DNA of 64,000 nucleotides from JAEYZS01 sp964469265 (lineage in GTDB: Bacteria; Bdellovibrionota; Bdellovibrionia; Bdellovibrionales; JAEYZS01): NCBI GenBank assembly GCA_964469265.1, contig CAYXYF010000001.1, positions 155,565-219,564 of the forward strand, written 5' to 3'. The first letter of the stretch is position 1; each line of letters starts with the position of its first letter. The translations under genes and the position numbers were made by a program. The notes beneath the pieces were generated by a model. That model was given only the letters and a program-made list of their open reading frames with translations, was not told where the DNA came from and did no database searches. This document shows, piece after piece, positions 42,231 through 51,505 of the stretch.

Positions 42231-42446
42231 ATGAAGCCGAACATCCATCCGGAATATTTTGATTCTACTGTCGTTTGTGTTTGTGGAGAAACATACCAAA
42301 CTAAATCGACTAAAAAAGAGTTACGTGTTGATATTTGCAGCAACTGCCATCCGTTTTATACTGGTAAACAAAAACTAGTCGACGTTGAGGGGCGTGTTGA
42401 GAAATTCCAAAAGCGTTACGCAAATTTTTCTCGCAAAACTAAGTAA
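42231..42446 (+). CDS. rpmE: 50S ribosomal protein L31 (zinc-binding type)
   Basis: A 71-residue ribosomal protein. I chose the ATG at 42231 (MKPNIHPEYFDSTVVCVCGE), with AAAGGA 9 bases upstream; the ATG 42 bases earlier adds residues not seen in the family. The C-V-C and CSNC cysteines form the zinc site of the C+ type, and HPFYTGKQKLVD is conserved. It is 26 bp before prfA, so it is probably in the same transcript. Confidence 0.95.
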   Translation: MKPNIHPEYFDSTVVCVCGETYQTKSTKKELRVDICSNCHPFYTGKQKLVDVEGRVEKFQKRYANFSRKTK

Positions 42447-42472
42447 ATTCCTAAAATTTAATTGGCCTTCGT

Positions 42473-43543
42473 ATGTTTAAAAGACTCGACGATGTTGAAA
42501 AAAAATATGAAGGCGTTGCCGAACAAATTCTTAATCCAGACGTAATAACTGATAATAAAAAATACGCAAAGATCATGAAGGAATACTCTACACTCAAAGA
42601 GATTGTAGATGTTTACCGTGCGTACAAAAAATGTGACCAAGACATCCAAAATAATAAGCAGATTCTTGACGAAGAAAAAGACCAAGATCTGCGGTCAATG
42701 GCAAAAGAAGAGCTGCCCGAACTCGAGAAACTAAAAGAAGAGCTTACCGCTCAGTTAAAAATTCTTTTACTTCCTAAAGATCCTAACGACGATAAAAATA
42801 TCATTATTGAAATTAGAGCAGGCGCTGGTGGTGATGAGGCATCCCTTTTCTGTGAAGAGTTGTTTCGTGCCTATGTTCATTATGCGCAAAACAATCGGTG
42901 GAGTGTTGAGATGCTCTCAACATCAGCATCACCTGTTGGCGGTTTCAAAGAAGTAATTGCAAGCATCTCTGGAGATAAAGTCTACAGCAAGCTCAAATAT
43001 GAGTCTGGAGTTCACCGTGTGCAAAGGGTTCCAGAAACTGAAACCCAAGGTAGAGTACACACCTCCACAATTACTGTCGCAGTTTTACCTGAAGTTGAAG
43101 AAGTTGAAATTAACATCAATCCAAATGATTTAAAAATCGATGTTTTCCGCTCAGGAGGATCAGGCGGTCAGAGTGTTAATACAACAGACTCTGCGGTGAG
43201 AGTGACACATATTCCGACTGGTGTAGTAGTCATCTGCCAAGATGAAAAATCTCAAATAAAAAACAAAGCCAAGGCGATTAAAATTCTTGCCGCAAGAATC
43301 AGAAATCTTGAAGAACAAAAGGCAATAAAAGATGCTTCTGATAAACGTCTTGCGCAAATCGGAACGGGTGACAGGTCAGAGAGGATTAGAACATATAACT
43401 TCCCTCAGTCTCGTGTAACAGATCACAGAATTAACCTTACGGTTTACCAAATAGATGATTTGATGAGCGGGAACATGGATATTATGATTGAGCCACTCAC
43501 GGCATTTTACCAAGCGGAAGCACTGAAAAACTCACAAGGATAA
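42473..43543 (+). CDS. prfA: Peptide chain release factor 1
   Basis: Class I release factor for UAA and UAG stops, 356 residues. The codon-recognition PxT loop is RVPETE (about 182-187), and the catalytic loop is GSGGQSVNTTDSAVR with the GGQ glutamine (about 228-230), the target of PrmC methylation. The N-terminal helical domain and the C-terminal coiled region are typical. Followed by prmC, its methylase, whose apparent start lies 4 bp after the TAA stop. Confidence 0.97.
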   Translation: MFKRLDDVEKKYEGVAEQILNPDVITDNKKYAKIMKEYSTLKEIVDVYRAYKKCDQDIQNNKQILDEEKDQDLRSMAKEELPELEKLKEELTAQLKILLLPKDPNDDKNIIIEIRAGAGGDEASLFCEELFRAYVHYAQNNRWSVEMLSTSASPVGGFKEVIASISGDKVYSKLKYESGVHRVQRVPETETQGRVHTSTITVAVLPEVEEVEININPNDLKIDVFRSGGSGGQSVNTTDSAVRVTHIPTGVVVICQDEKSQIKNKAKAIKILAARIRNLEEQKAIKDASDKRLAQIGTGDRSERIRTYNFPQSRVTDHRINLTVYQIDDLMSGNMDIMIEPLTAFYQAEALKNSQG

Positions 43544-43547
43544 TAAA

Positions 43548-44468
43548 ATCAAGATTCAAGATTTAATTTTATCAGCGACAAACTTTTTAAAAGAAAAAAG
43601 TCCCTCGGCTCGTCTTGATGTCGAGTTAATTATTGCAGACACACTGGGATGCAAGAGAACAGACCTGTATGTGAATTCGAAAAAAACTCTAGATCCAAAA
43701 ACACTCCAAGAGTGTCTTCAAAAAATTGAAAGACGCATTCAAGGGGAGCCTATTGCATACATCACAAATAAAAAAGACTTCCTAAATTATACCTTTTTTG
43801 TAGAAGCAGGTGTTCTGATTCCGCGTCCAGAGACGGAGCACATTGTGGAATATGCTCTTCATTGGATAGAAAACCATCCAGATACGATTTCTAATAAACC
43901 AAAGAAGTTTTGGGTCCTGGATCTTGGATCGGGGAGCGGGTGCGTGGGCTTATCGCTTTTAAAAGAAGTATTTAATATTCATGTCGTAGCGGTCGATATT
44001 TCTGCTAAAGCCATTGAGGTTTCAAAAAGAAATGCAAAGAATCTTGATGTTGAAGATCGCTACTCTTTAATTCAAAAAAATGCTGATCTGTTAGAGCCTC
44101 GTGATTTTGACTTTTTAAAAGAAAAGGGCTTTCAAGGAGAGTTTGATATTGTGATTTCAAACCCGCCCTACATTGGCTATGGTGATGTCGACGTTGAGCC
44201 CAATGTTAAAAAATTTGAGCCAGCCGAGGCACTATACTGTGAAGACAATGGGCTTGAGAAGGTCAGAAAATGGTCTACCGTTGCTGGGAATATGTTAACT
44301 GCAAAGGGACTCTGGGTTTTTGAAATTGGCGCCACCCAAGGTCGTGCCGCAGAAAAACTTGTACTGAGTACCGATTTTTTTGCAGACTGCGAAGTTGCGA
44401 CTGATTACTCTGGAAGAGATCGCTTTTTGGTCGTTTTTAAAAAGGACATTGAAGCAATTCAAAATTAA
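43548..44468 (+). CDS. prmC: Release factor glutamine methyltransferase, with non-AUG start
   Basis: SAM-dependent methylase of the GGQ glutamine in RF1/RF2. The protein homology begins well upstream of the first ATG/GTG/TTG codon: the codons from 43548 read (M/I)KIQDLILSATNFLKEKSPS and ADTLGCKRTDLY, the normal PrmC N-terminus. No ATG, GTG or TTG occurs in frame between the stop at 43524 and the GTG at 43671, so I place the start at ATC 43548, 7 bases after AAGGA (43536-43540). The catalytic core has LDLGSGSGCVGLSL and VISNPPYIGYGD (NPPY motif). If the start is instead GTG 43671, the N-terminal domain is lost. Confidence 0.82.
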   Translation: MKIQDLILSATNFLKEKSPSARLDVELIIADTLGCKRTDLYVNSKKTLDPKTLQECLQKIERRIQGEPIAYITNKKDFLNYTFFVEAGVLIPRPETEHIVEYALHWIENHPDTISNKPKKFWVLDLGSGSGCVGLSLLKEVFNIHVVAVDISAKAIEVSKRNAKNLDVEDRYSLIQKNADLLEPRDFDFLKEKGFQGEFDIVISNPPYIGYGDVDVEPNVKKFEPAEALYCEDNGLEKVRKWSTVAGNMLTAKGLWVFEIGATQGRAAEKLVLSTDFFADCEVATDYSGRDRFLVVFKKDIEAIQN

Positions 44469-44476
44469 GGTGAAAA

Positions 44477-45742
44477 ATGGATAAAATAGTCATCGTCGGA
44501 CAAAAACAATTAAATGGAGAAATCTACGCCAGTGGCGCAAAAAATGCGGCACTTCCGTTGTTATTTTCAACCTTGCTTGCTGACGGGAAACACGTTTTTA
44601 AGAATGTCCCAAAGTTGCAAGATATTCAGTCGACCAAAAGTTTACTTGAGCACCTTGGTGCAAAGGTGAGCTGGGAAAATAATAACTTTGTCGTCGAGGG
44701 CCGCCAGGATTTAATTAAAAAAGCACCCTATGACCTCGTCCGAAAAATGCGAGCATCGATTCTTTGTTTAGGTCCGTTGTTATCTCGCTATGGCGAAGCT
44801 GTAGTGAGCTTGCCGGGCGGATGTGCTATCGGAACAAGACCTATTGATAAACATCTTGATGCGATGAAGGCGATGGGGGCTGAAATTGAAATTCAAGATG
44901 GATACGTCATTGCCACGACAAAAAATAAAAAGCGATTAGTTGGTGCAAATATTGTTTTTGATGGTGTCACTGTGGGTGGAACTGAAAATGCTTTAATGGC
45001 GGCGGTTCTTGCTGAGGGTGAAACCATAATTGAAAATGCTGCAAAAGAACCCGAGGTTGATGATCTTGCAAATTATCTTATTAAGATGGGCGCAAAGATT
45101 GAAGGTGTTGGAACAAGTGTTCTTCGAATCAAAGGTGTTGAATCATTAAAGGCTGCAGAACATAGCGTGATACCAGATCGCATCGAGGCTGGAACACTCC
45201 TTATTGCAGGTGCGATTACAGGGGGAGAGGTCACAGTCACAAACTGTATCCCACAACACTTAGATGCGCTTTTAGATAAGATGCGTGAAAGTGGATTTCA
45301 TTTTGAACTCGAAGCAGATTCAATAACCGTTAAAAGATGTAAAGAGTGGAAAGGTGTAGATGTACAAACATCGCCGCACCCAGGGTTTGCGACGGACCTT
45401 CAGGCTCAGCTTATGGCACTGATGACAGTTGCAAATGGAACAAGCATTATTTCTGAAAATATTTTTGAAAATAGATTTATGCACGTTCAAGAATTAGTTC
45501 GTATGAATGCTGACATTACAACGCGTACACAGGTAGCAATTGTAAGAGGAAAGCCTGGTTGCTTAAAGGGGGCTCCTGTTATGGCGACTGATCTAAGGGC
45601 ATCTGCATCTTTGATTTTAGCAGGGTTAGCTGCTTCAGGTGAAACTCAGGTATTAAGAGTCTATCATTTGGATCGTGGATACGAAAAACTTGAAGAGAAA
45701 TTACAGAAGCTAGGTGCTAATGCAATTCGAACGAAAGAATAA
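44477..45742 (+). CDS. murA: UDP-N-acetylglucosamine 1-carboxyvinyltransferase
   Basis: First committed step of peptidoglycan synthesis, adding enolpyruvate to UDP-GlcNAc; the target of fosfomycin. The 421 residues are typical. Lys 22 (SGAKNAALP) and the catalytic loop with Cys 116 (GGCAIGTRPIDKH) are present, so fosfomycin sensitivity of the usual kind is expected. AAGGTG precedes the ATG. It follows prmC by 8 bp. Confidence 0.97.
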   Translation: MDKIVIVGQKQLNGEIYASGAKNAALPLLFSTLLADGKHVFKNVPKLQDIQSTKSLLEHLGAKVSWENNNFVVEGRQDLIKKAPYDLVRKMRASILCLGPLLSRYGEAVVSLPGGCAIGTRPIDKHLDAMKAMGAEIEIQDGYVIATTKNKKRLVGANIVFDGVTVGGTENALMAAVLAEGETIIENAAKEPEVDDLANYLIKMGAKIEGVGTSVLRIKGVESLKAAEHSVIPDRIEAGTLLIAGAITGGEVTVTNCIPQHLDALLDKMRESGFHFELEADSITVKRCKEWKGVDVQTSPHPGFATDLQAQLMALMTVANGTSIISENIFENRFMHVQELVRMNADITTRTQVAIVRGKPGCLKGAPVMATDLRASASLILAGLAASGETQVLRVYHLDRGYEKLEEKLQKLGANAIRTKE

Positions 45743-45745
45743 ATC

Positions 45746-45811
45746 TTAAACCGCAAACCCAGCGATAAGTAAGACTGCAACGATATAAACCGAAATCAAT
45801 ATTTTAATCAT
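45746..45811 (-). CDS. Possible 21-residue membrane peptide
   Basis: A minus-strand ATG opens a 21-codon frame (MIKILISVYIVAVLLIAGFAV) that is almost wholly hydrophobic, a single transmembrane helix, with GGGGA about 8 bases before it. It ends 3 bp from the murA stop. Such short hydrophobic peptides are a known class, but one this short occurs easily by chance. The rest of the 329-bp gap (45743-46071) shows no tRNA, terminator or longer ORF that I would call. Confidence 0.25.
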   Translation of the reverse strand: MIKILISVYIVAVLLIAGFAV

Positions 45812-46071
45812 TTCATTTCCCCAGTGGGATATTTTTGTCGTACTCTATAAATGCAATTATAATAAGATTAAGCAAAAGTGATGCCACTAGAACGTCCTGT
45901 GAATGGACTAGGAGGGCGATGCATGTCTCTTATAGCCACCAGATTGAAACTATTCCAGTTAGAACAGGGACCGCAGGGCTGCTTTTTACTAGTAAAATCA
46001 TATATTTAGGGTAAATCAGTTCCAAGCTGGGTGCAAAACCAAAATGGAACCAACCAAAAGGCGGCAGTATT

Positions 46072-46425
46072 ATGGCTTTAAAAGAAGATTGTCTGTTCTG
46101 CAAAATCATTAAAGAAGAAATTCCAGCAGCAAAGATTTATGAATCGGATAAGGTCTTGGCGTTTAAGGATATTGAACCTCAGGCTAAGCACCACTATTTG
46201 ATTATCCCCAAATTCCATGTGGATTCCTTGGCTCATCTTAATGAGGAAAATCTCAACGTTATGACCGAGCTGTTTCAGGCGGCAACCCAGATTGCAGAAG
46301 AACAGGGCTTTAAAAAAGACGGTTTTCGTAGTGTAATTAACACTGGGGAACAAGGTGGCCAGACAGTGTTCCATTTGCATTTACATATTCTTGCTGGAAG
46401 TAAGATGGGAGCTAGATTTAGTTAA
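46072..46425 (+). CDS. HIT-family (histidine triad) nucleotide-binding protein
   Basis: A 117-residue Hint-type protein. It has CLFCKIIKEEIPAAKIYE, the internal IIPKFHVDSL and the histidine triad HLHLHILAG (about 103-111). By family it hydrolyses adenosine phosphoramidates or lysyl-AMP. The next gene's ATG overlaps its TAA stop by 1 bp, so they are coupled. Confidence 0.94.
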   Translation: MALKEDCLFCKIIKEEIPAAKIYESDKVLAFKDIEPQAKHHYLIIPKFHVDSLAHLNEENLNVMTELFQAATQIAEEQGFKKDGFRSVINTGEQGGQTVFHLHLHILAGSKMGARFS

Positions 46426-49349
46426 TGGCTGAGGCTTTATGGAAGTTACAAGATAGAAAAGGTCATTTCTATGGACCGTTTACAACGTCCAAGATTATGG
46501 AGCTTATTTCCAAAGGATTTCTGAAAGGAGATGAGCTTGTTTGCCCAGAAGGCACCGACCGCTGGATTGAAATTACAAATTACCCTGAATTCTATGATGC
46601 CATTGAGGAAGCGGGTAACTCTGACCAAGCCGAGCGTACACAAGTTGAAATTGAAACTGCGCTCACAAACTTAACAGAGCGCCCAAGAAAACGAGGCCGA
46701 GTTATTATTGAAGACGAAAACTCACCTCCTCCGCGCAAGCCGAGCCACACAAGTACGTCGAGCGATGAAAAAACAAAAGTCTCAAGTGGTTCTAAAAAAG
46801 ATATCCCAACTAAAAAAGAGCGAAGAAAAAAAAGACGCGGCATAAGTCAGCAAAAAAGTCCGTTTGCACGTTTAAAGGATCAGTTCATTAAACCCATCTT
46901 CGATAATGGTGGTCATCGCACGCCAACGGGTCCGCAGTTTAAACCACCAGTCATTGATCTTAAAGAAGAGCAAGTGATCTTTAGGTCACAGAGAAAAAAG
47001 AATCGAATGATAAACGTTGTTCTGATTCTTGCGGTGGCCTTCTTTGGGTTTTTAGTTTTAAGCAGTTTAGAAAACTATTCGTCAAATCCAGAGGGGAAAA
47101 CAAGACTCCTTTACCCTACTCAGAAGGCAAGTCCCCGTTCTCTTGAAGAAACACAATCAATGCTAAAGCAAAGCTTAGCAGAGTTTCAAAAAGACGATTT
47201 TAGTGGATACTATAAAGCGCTTCAAATTCTTGTAAGCCTTCTAGAGTCTAACCCAAAGAACTTAGATGCAATTTCTCTGCTTTGTTTAACTTACAGAGAA
47301 TTATGGCCCTTTGCGTACCAAGATTCTGAAGACTTAAGAAACCTCACGCGACTTGTTCAGATGGCACAGTCAGAAAACTCCCTCGGAGTTCACGCGGCAA
47401 CTTGTAGGGCTATTCAAGTCTCAATTACATCAGAAAATGAAGCACTTGATTCTGTTCTTCAGCCTCTTTTGACTGAGTTTCCGACTGCAGCAGTGCTTTA
47501 TGAATTAAAAGCTCAAACACTTGCTTCTTCACAGGATTATTCCACTGCCATTGGATTTGTGCAAAAAACACAAAGCCTCTGGCCAGGGTGGTTAAAGGCT
47601 TTTTTCGTTGAAGGTCAAATTCGAGACAAGATGGAAGACTACTATACTGCAGCTAAGATATATAAAAATATATTAGATTCAAATCCAAACCATTCCAAAT
47701 CGCAAGTTGAACTTGGAGTGTTAGAGTTAACACGCTTTAATAATCCAAAAGGATTAGATCGTATCTTAGTTGGACTAAGCGATAGCAAAGTGCCAAGCGG
47801 AATCTTGGTTAAAGGTTATGGTGCGCTTGTAAATCACTACATACAGTCACAACCCGAAAAGGCTCTCGAGTATGCGAAAAAAGCTTACGGGCTAGATCCA
47901 AGAAATACGACTTTGCGAAATGTGATCATCACTCTGGGCGGTGAGGCAGCTTTAACTTCCGTAAGATCTGAAGACACGCAGTTGATGCTTTTGGGTGATA
48001 GTTATTTCAGAAATAAAAACTATCTTGCGGCACAGGCTGAATATAAAACTGCATTTGAAATGAATCCTAAAAACGCCACCGCTGCACTCAAGGCAGGTGA
48101 AAGTTTATGGAATATCAACCAAACAAATGAAGCCATCAACTGGACATTGAAAGCTTTAAGGGCTGACCCAAAACTTGTTGAGTCTTATGTGCAGCTTTCT
48201 GATTACTATTCTCAAAAATACGATTTTAAATCAGCAGCAAGTTTTCTCTCGAAGGCACGCTCTGAAAATAAACTCACATACCAAATGCTCCGTGCATTTG
48301 CACAACTTGAGCTGCGAAGAAGAAGTCTTCCGACGGCAGAAAAATATGCGGAGCAGGCTTTGAGGCTTTATGATGCCGATGTTCCATCGTTAACAATTCT
48401 TGCAGAAGCTTTAATGATGCAAAATCAACCTGAAAAAGCGTTTCAATATGCAGCCAAGGCTGTGTCGCTTGACGGAAACAATGCAAGGGCACAAGAAATA
48501 TATGCAGAGACTTTGCGCGGCCTCCGTGGCGGGGAAGCTGGAGAGCAATATCTTGCAGAGTTAATTAATACATATCCTGATAATATCGAATACAGGGTAA
48601 GTCTCGGTGGGCTCCTTTTAAAAGAGCAAAGATACGGCGAGGCAATTGGTGTTTTAAAACACGCAACTCAAAGTGACCCAAGCTCTATGAAGGGACACAT
48701 GCTTTTAGGAAGCGCTTATACACAATCGGGCGATCTTAATGAAGCGCTTAAGACGTATTTTAAAGCTTCAAGCCTTGATCCATCAGGAGCTGCGCCACTT
48801 TTTGAAATCGGACAAGTTTATTTAAAAAACCCTTCGACCTTTGCAAAGGCATTAAGTAGCTTTCAAAAAGTTATTGAAACTAATCCTAATTATCCAAAAG
48901 CGTATTACTACGCAGGGCGAGCTGCGTTTCAGCTCGGAATGACCAAACAGGCAATCGAATATGCTGAACGAGAGAAGAAAGTAAATCCCAAGCTTGCAGA
49001 CCCATATATACTGTTAGCCGATATTTACTTCTCCCAGCAGCGTTTTGCACCAGCATCAGCAGAACTGCGTCGGGCCGTGCAGCTTCGTCCTGATGATTCT
49101 TCACTCTATGTTCAGCTTGCAAGAACCCATCGCTTAGCAGGCCAATTAGACGCAGCCGCGGGAATGCTAAGAGTTGCAGCTTCTAAAGAAAGTGGGAATG
49201 CAGAAATTTATCGTGAGCAAGGTGCGGTATTTGAAAGACTAGGACTTTCTGATCAAGCGCTTGCTGCATATACTAGATATTTAGAATTAAAGCCAAATGC
49301 CGAAGACCGCAATGAAGTTCGCGCGCGGATAAGTAGTTTAGGAGGATGA
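46425..49349 (+). CDS. Large GYF/TPR membrane protein
   Basis: A 974-residue protein. Residues about 5-60 form a GYF_2-like domain (WKLQDRKGHFYGPFTTSKIM), usually a protein-interaction module on the cytoplasmic side. A basic, disordered linker (about 65-190) leads to one transmembrane helix (about 194-212). The remaining 750 residues are TPR repeats, seen as many KAYYYAGRAAFQLG- and NPNYPKAY-type helices. It is probably a bitopic scaffold with a large periplasmic TPR array, acting in secretion, adhesion or envelope assembly. It follows the HIT gene and precedes a small membrane protein by 3 bp. Confidence 0.82.
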   Translation: MAEALWKLQDRKGHFYGPFTTSKIMELISKGFLKGDELVCPEGTDRWIEITNYPEFYDAIEEAGNSDQAERTQVEIETALTNLTERPRKRGRVIIEDENSPPPRKPSHTSTSSDEKTKVSSGSKKDIPTKKERRKKRRGISQQKSPFARLKDQFIKPIFDNGGHRTPTGPQFKPPVIDLKEEQVIFRSQRKKNRMINVVLILAVAFFGFLVLSSLENYSSNPEGKTRLLYPTQKASPRSLEETQSMLKQSLAEFQKDDFSGYYKALQILVSLLESNPKNLDAISLLCLTYRELWPFAYQDSEDLRNLTRLVQMAQSENSLGVHAATCRAIQVSITSENEALDSVLQPLLTEFPTAAVLYELKAQTLASSQDYSTAIGFVQKTQSLWPGWLKAFFVEGQIRDKMEDYYTAAKIYKNILDSNPNHSKSQVELGVLELTRFNNPKGLDRILVGLSDSKVPSGILVKGYGALVNHYIQSQPEKALEYAKKAYGLDPRNTTLRNVIITLGGEAALTSVRSEDTQLMLLGDSYFRNKNYLAAQAEYKTAFEMNPKNATAALKAGESLWNINQTNEAINWTLKALRADPKLVESYVQLSDYYSQKYDFKSAASFLSKARSENKLTYQMLRAFAQLELRRRSLPTAEKYAEQALRLYDADVPSLTILAEALMMQNQPEKAFQYAAKAVSLDGNNARAQEIYAETLRGLRGGEAGEQYLAELINTYPDNIEYRVSLGGLLLKEQRYGEAIGVLKHATQSDPSSMKGHMLLGSAYTQSGDLNEALKTYFKASSLDPSGAAPLFEIGQVYLKNPSTFAKALSSFQKVIETNPNYPKAYYYAGRAAFQLGMTKQAIEYAEREKKVNPKLADPYILLADIYFSQQRFAPASAELRRAVQLRPDDSSLYVQLARTHRLAGQLDAAAGMLRVAASKESGNAEIYREQGAVFERLGLSDQALAAYTRYLELKPNAEDRNEVRARISSLGG

Positions 49350-49352
49350 CCT

Positions 49353-49649
49353 ATGGGTGAATTCATTGAGAATATGCAATACACACTAAAGAAGAATTCT
49401 CAAAATATCGGTCTATTTGTAGTTCGATTTTTATCAGGAATTTTTTTGGGTGTAACTTTGACATTAATTGGCCAAGAGATCATAGGATACGGCCAATTGT
49501 TATTTTGGTTTGTCATTGTTTTAACGACAGCTGTCTTTCTTAAAATAACCAAAGGTTGGCGATGGGTCGGCGTAATTGTCTTAGATTTTGTTTTAGTTCT
49601 CATTGGGTTATTGTTAAAAATGTATATTTTAATTGCTCCTGGCGCTTAA
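49353..49649 (+). CDS. Small integral membrane protein
   Basis: A 98-residue protein with three hydrophobic helices (about 19-42, 46-63 and 70-94) and a short polar N-terminus. No family recognised. It starts 3 bp after the TPR protein gene, with the GGAGG at its end serving as a ribosome-binding site, so it may be a partner of that protein. Confidence 0.72.
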   Translation: MGEFIENMQYTLKKNSQNIGLFVVRFLSGIFLGVTLTLIGQEIIGYGQLLFWFVIVLTTAVFLKITKGWRWVGVIVLDFVLVLIGLLLKMYILIAPGA

Positions 49650-49691
49650 GCGGGCCTATATTGCAGTTAAGTTAACCTAAGAAAGTTTGTT

Positions 49692-50972
49692 ATGATCGAT
49701 ATAAAGCTACTTGAAAAATCAGACTCAAATTATTTAACCGAGTATAAAGAATCTCTTAAAAACCGAAAAGGTGACCCTTCACACGTTGACCACCTCTTAG
49801 AACTCAACGGACATCGCAAAAAACTTATTTCGCAGGCAGAGTCTCAAAAAGCGGAACAAAACAAAAAGTCTCAAGAGATTGCAAAGCTTAAAAAAGAAGG
49901 TAAAGACGCAAATGAACTTTTAGAATCTTTAAAAGGCATGAGCGAAGAGATTAAAAAATTATATTTAGAAGCTGAAGCATCAGACAAGCGTGTCTCAGAA
50001 CTTTGCAGCATATTACCGAACAAAGCCCATAAAGATGTTCCTGTCGGGGAGTCAGAAGCCGATAACAAGGTTGTTCGCAGCTGGGGTGAACCTCAACCCT
50101 TTTCCTTTAAAGCGAAGGAACACTTTGAATTAGGGGAAAAGCTTGGAATTTTGGATTTTGAAAGAGCAACTAAAGTTGCAGGTGCTCGGTTCGCTATTCT
50201 CAACCGCGAGGGCGCAAGACTTGAAAGAGCACTAATTAATTACATGCTCGACGTGCAAACAAAAGAGCATGGGTATCAAGAGACGATCCCTCCGTTTATG
50301 GCAAACAGTGCAAGTTTTTTTGGTACAGGTCAGTTTCCAAAATTTGTAGAAGACGTCTTTCATGTTGAAAACACGGATTACCATTTAATCCCTACAGCAG
50401 AAGTACCCGTTACAAATTATTATCGCGATGAGATTTTAGATGAATCAAAACTTCCGATTTATCTCACTGCATACACTCCATGTTTTAGATCTGAAGCTGG
50501 AAGTTACGGCAGAGACACCAAAGGACTGATCCGTCAGCATCAGTTCAATAAAGTGGAATTAGTCAAGATCACTCATCCTGACCGTTCCTATGAAGAGCAT
50601 GAAAAGATGGTATCGAATGCCGAGGAAGTTTTAAAAAGATTGGAGCTCCCTCACCGAACTGTTCTTTTATGTACTGGAGACATGGGCTTTGCCGCTGCTA
50701 AATGTTACGATATCGAAGTTTGGCTTCCAGGACAAAACACTTATCGTGAGATATCTTCTTGTTCGAACTGCGAGGACTTTCAAGCAAGAAGAGCAAATAT
50801 TCGGTTTAAATCTGGAAATAACAAACCTCAGTTTGTGCATACTCTTAACGGCTCAGGCTTAGCAGTTGGGCGAACCCTAATTGCAATTCTTGAAAATTAC
50901 CAAAGAGAAGATGGTTCTGTTGAAATTCCAGCAGTTTTACAACCTTTTATGGGAGTCAAAGAGATCCGATGA
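49692..50972 (+). CDS. serS: Seryl-tRNA synthetase
   Basis: Class II aminoacyl-tRNA synthetase charging serine, 426 residues. The N-terminal long coiled-coil arm (about 25-105) contacts the tRNA variable arm. Motif 2 (FRSEAGSYG, then GLIRQHQFNKVEL) and motif 3 (NGSGLAVGRTLIAILEN) are present, as is the TAEVPVTN serine-binding block. A tRNA-Ser gene is at 52714. Its stop overlaps the ATG of the next gene by 4 bp. Confidence 0.97.
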   Translation: MIDIKLLEKSDSNYLTEYKESLKNRKGDPSHVDHLLELNGHRKKLISQAESQKAEQNKKSQEIAKLKKEGKDANELLESLKGMSEEIKKLYLEAEASDKRVSELCSILPNKAHKDVPVGESEADNKVVRSWGEPQPFSFKAKEHFELGEKLGILDFERATKVAGARFAILNREGARLERALINYMLDVQTKEHGYQETIPPFMANSASFFGTGQFPKFVEDVFHVENTDYHLIPTAEVPVTNYYRDEILDESKLPIYLTAYTPCFRSEAGSYGRDTKGLIRQHQFNKVELVKITHPDRSYEEHEKMVSNAEEVLKRLELPHRTVLLCTGDMGFAAAKCYDIEVWLPGQNTYREISSCSNCEDFQARRANIRFKSGNNKPQFVHTLNGSGLAVGRTLIAILENYQREDGSVEIPAVLQPFMGVKEIR

Positions 50973-51460
50973 AATTTATAGACTCTCTTGCAAAAACCCA
51001 AGCGCTTGTTCTTCTAGGACTGATCGGCTTGGCATGTCTTGGGACAATTTGGTTTTTAAAAGGTGATATAGATATTTTAGATGCAAAGTTTTTCTATCTC
51101 AAAAGTGAAATCCAGATTTTATTTCACTCGTTGGGCGAGGAAGGCCGCCTTACGTACCGGCAGATTAATCTAATAGACTTCGTTTTTATATCTGTTTACA
51201 CGTTATTTTTTATTGGAATGTATACAGCGTTTTTTAAGGAAATGGCGAAGGTTCTTTTAATAATTCCAATACTACTGAGTGTGGCGGATTTCACCGAAAC
51301 TTCCTTAATATACTTTCTTTTAAACGAGTATCCTCAGAGTCACTCAGGGCTTGAGACTTTACTTATGCTAACCACCCCACTCAAGTGGGTACTGGCATTA
51401 AGTACGCTTCTGGTCGTCGTGAATGGTTACTTTGTTAATTTATACATGAAAAAATCATAA
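50969..51460 (+). CDS. Four-helix integral membrane protein, unknown
   Basis: A 163-residue membrane protein with four hydrophobic helices (about 10-29, 67-87, 93-117 and 133-158). No family motif recognised. The ATGA overlap with serS indicates coupled translation. It may be a small uncharacterised inner-membrane protein. Confidence 0.72.
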   Translation: MKFIDSLAKTQALVLLGLIGLACLGTIWFLKGDIDILDAKFFYLKSEIQILFHSLGEEGRLTYRQINLIDFVFISVYTLFFIGMYTAFFKEMAKVLLIIPILLSVADFTETSLIYFLLNEYPQSHSGLETLLMLTTPLKWVLALSTLLVVVNGYFVNLYMKKS

Positions 51461-51505
51461 TATCCCTGCGCCTTTCTTCTTTAAGCAGTGTTAAAATTCC
51501 AGAAG

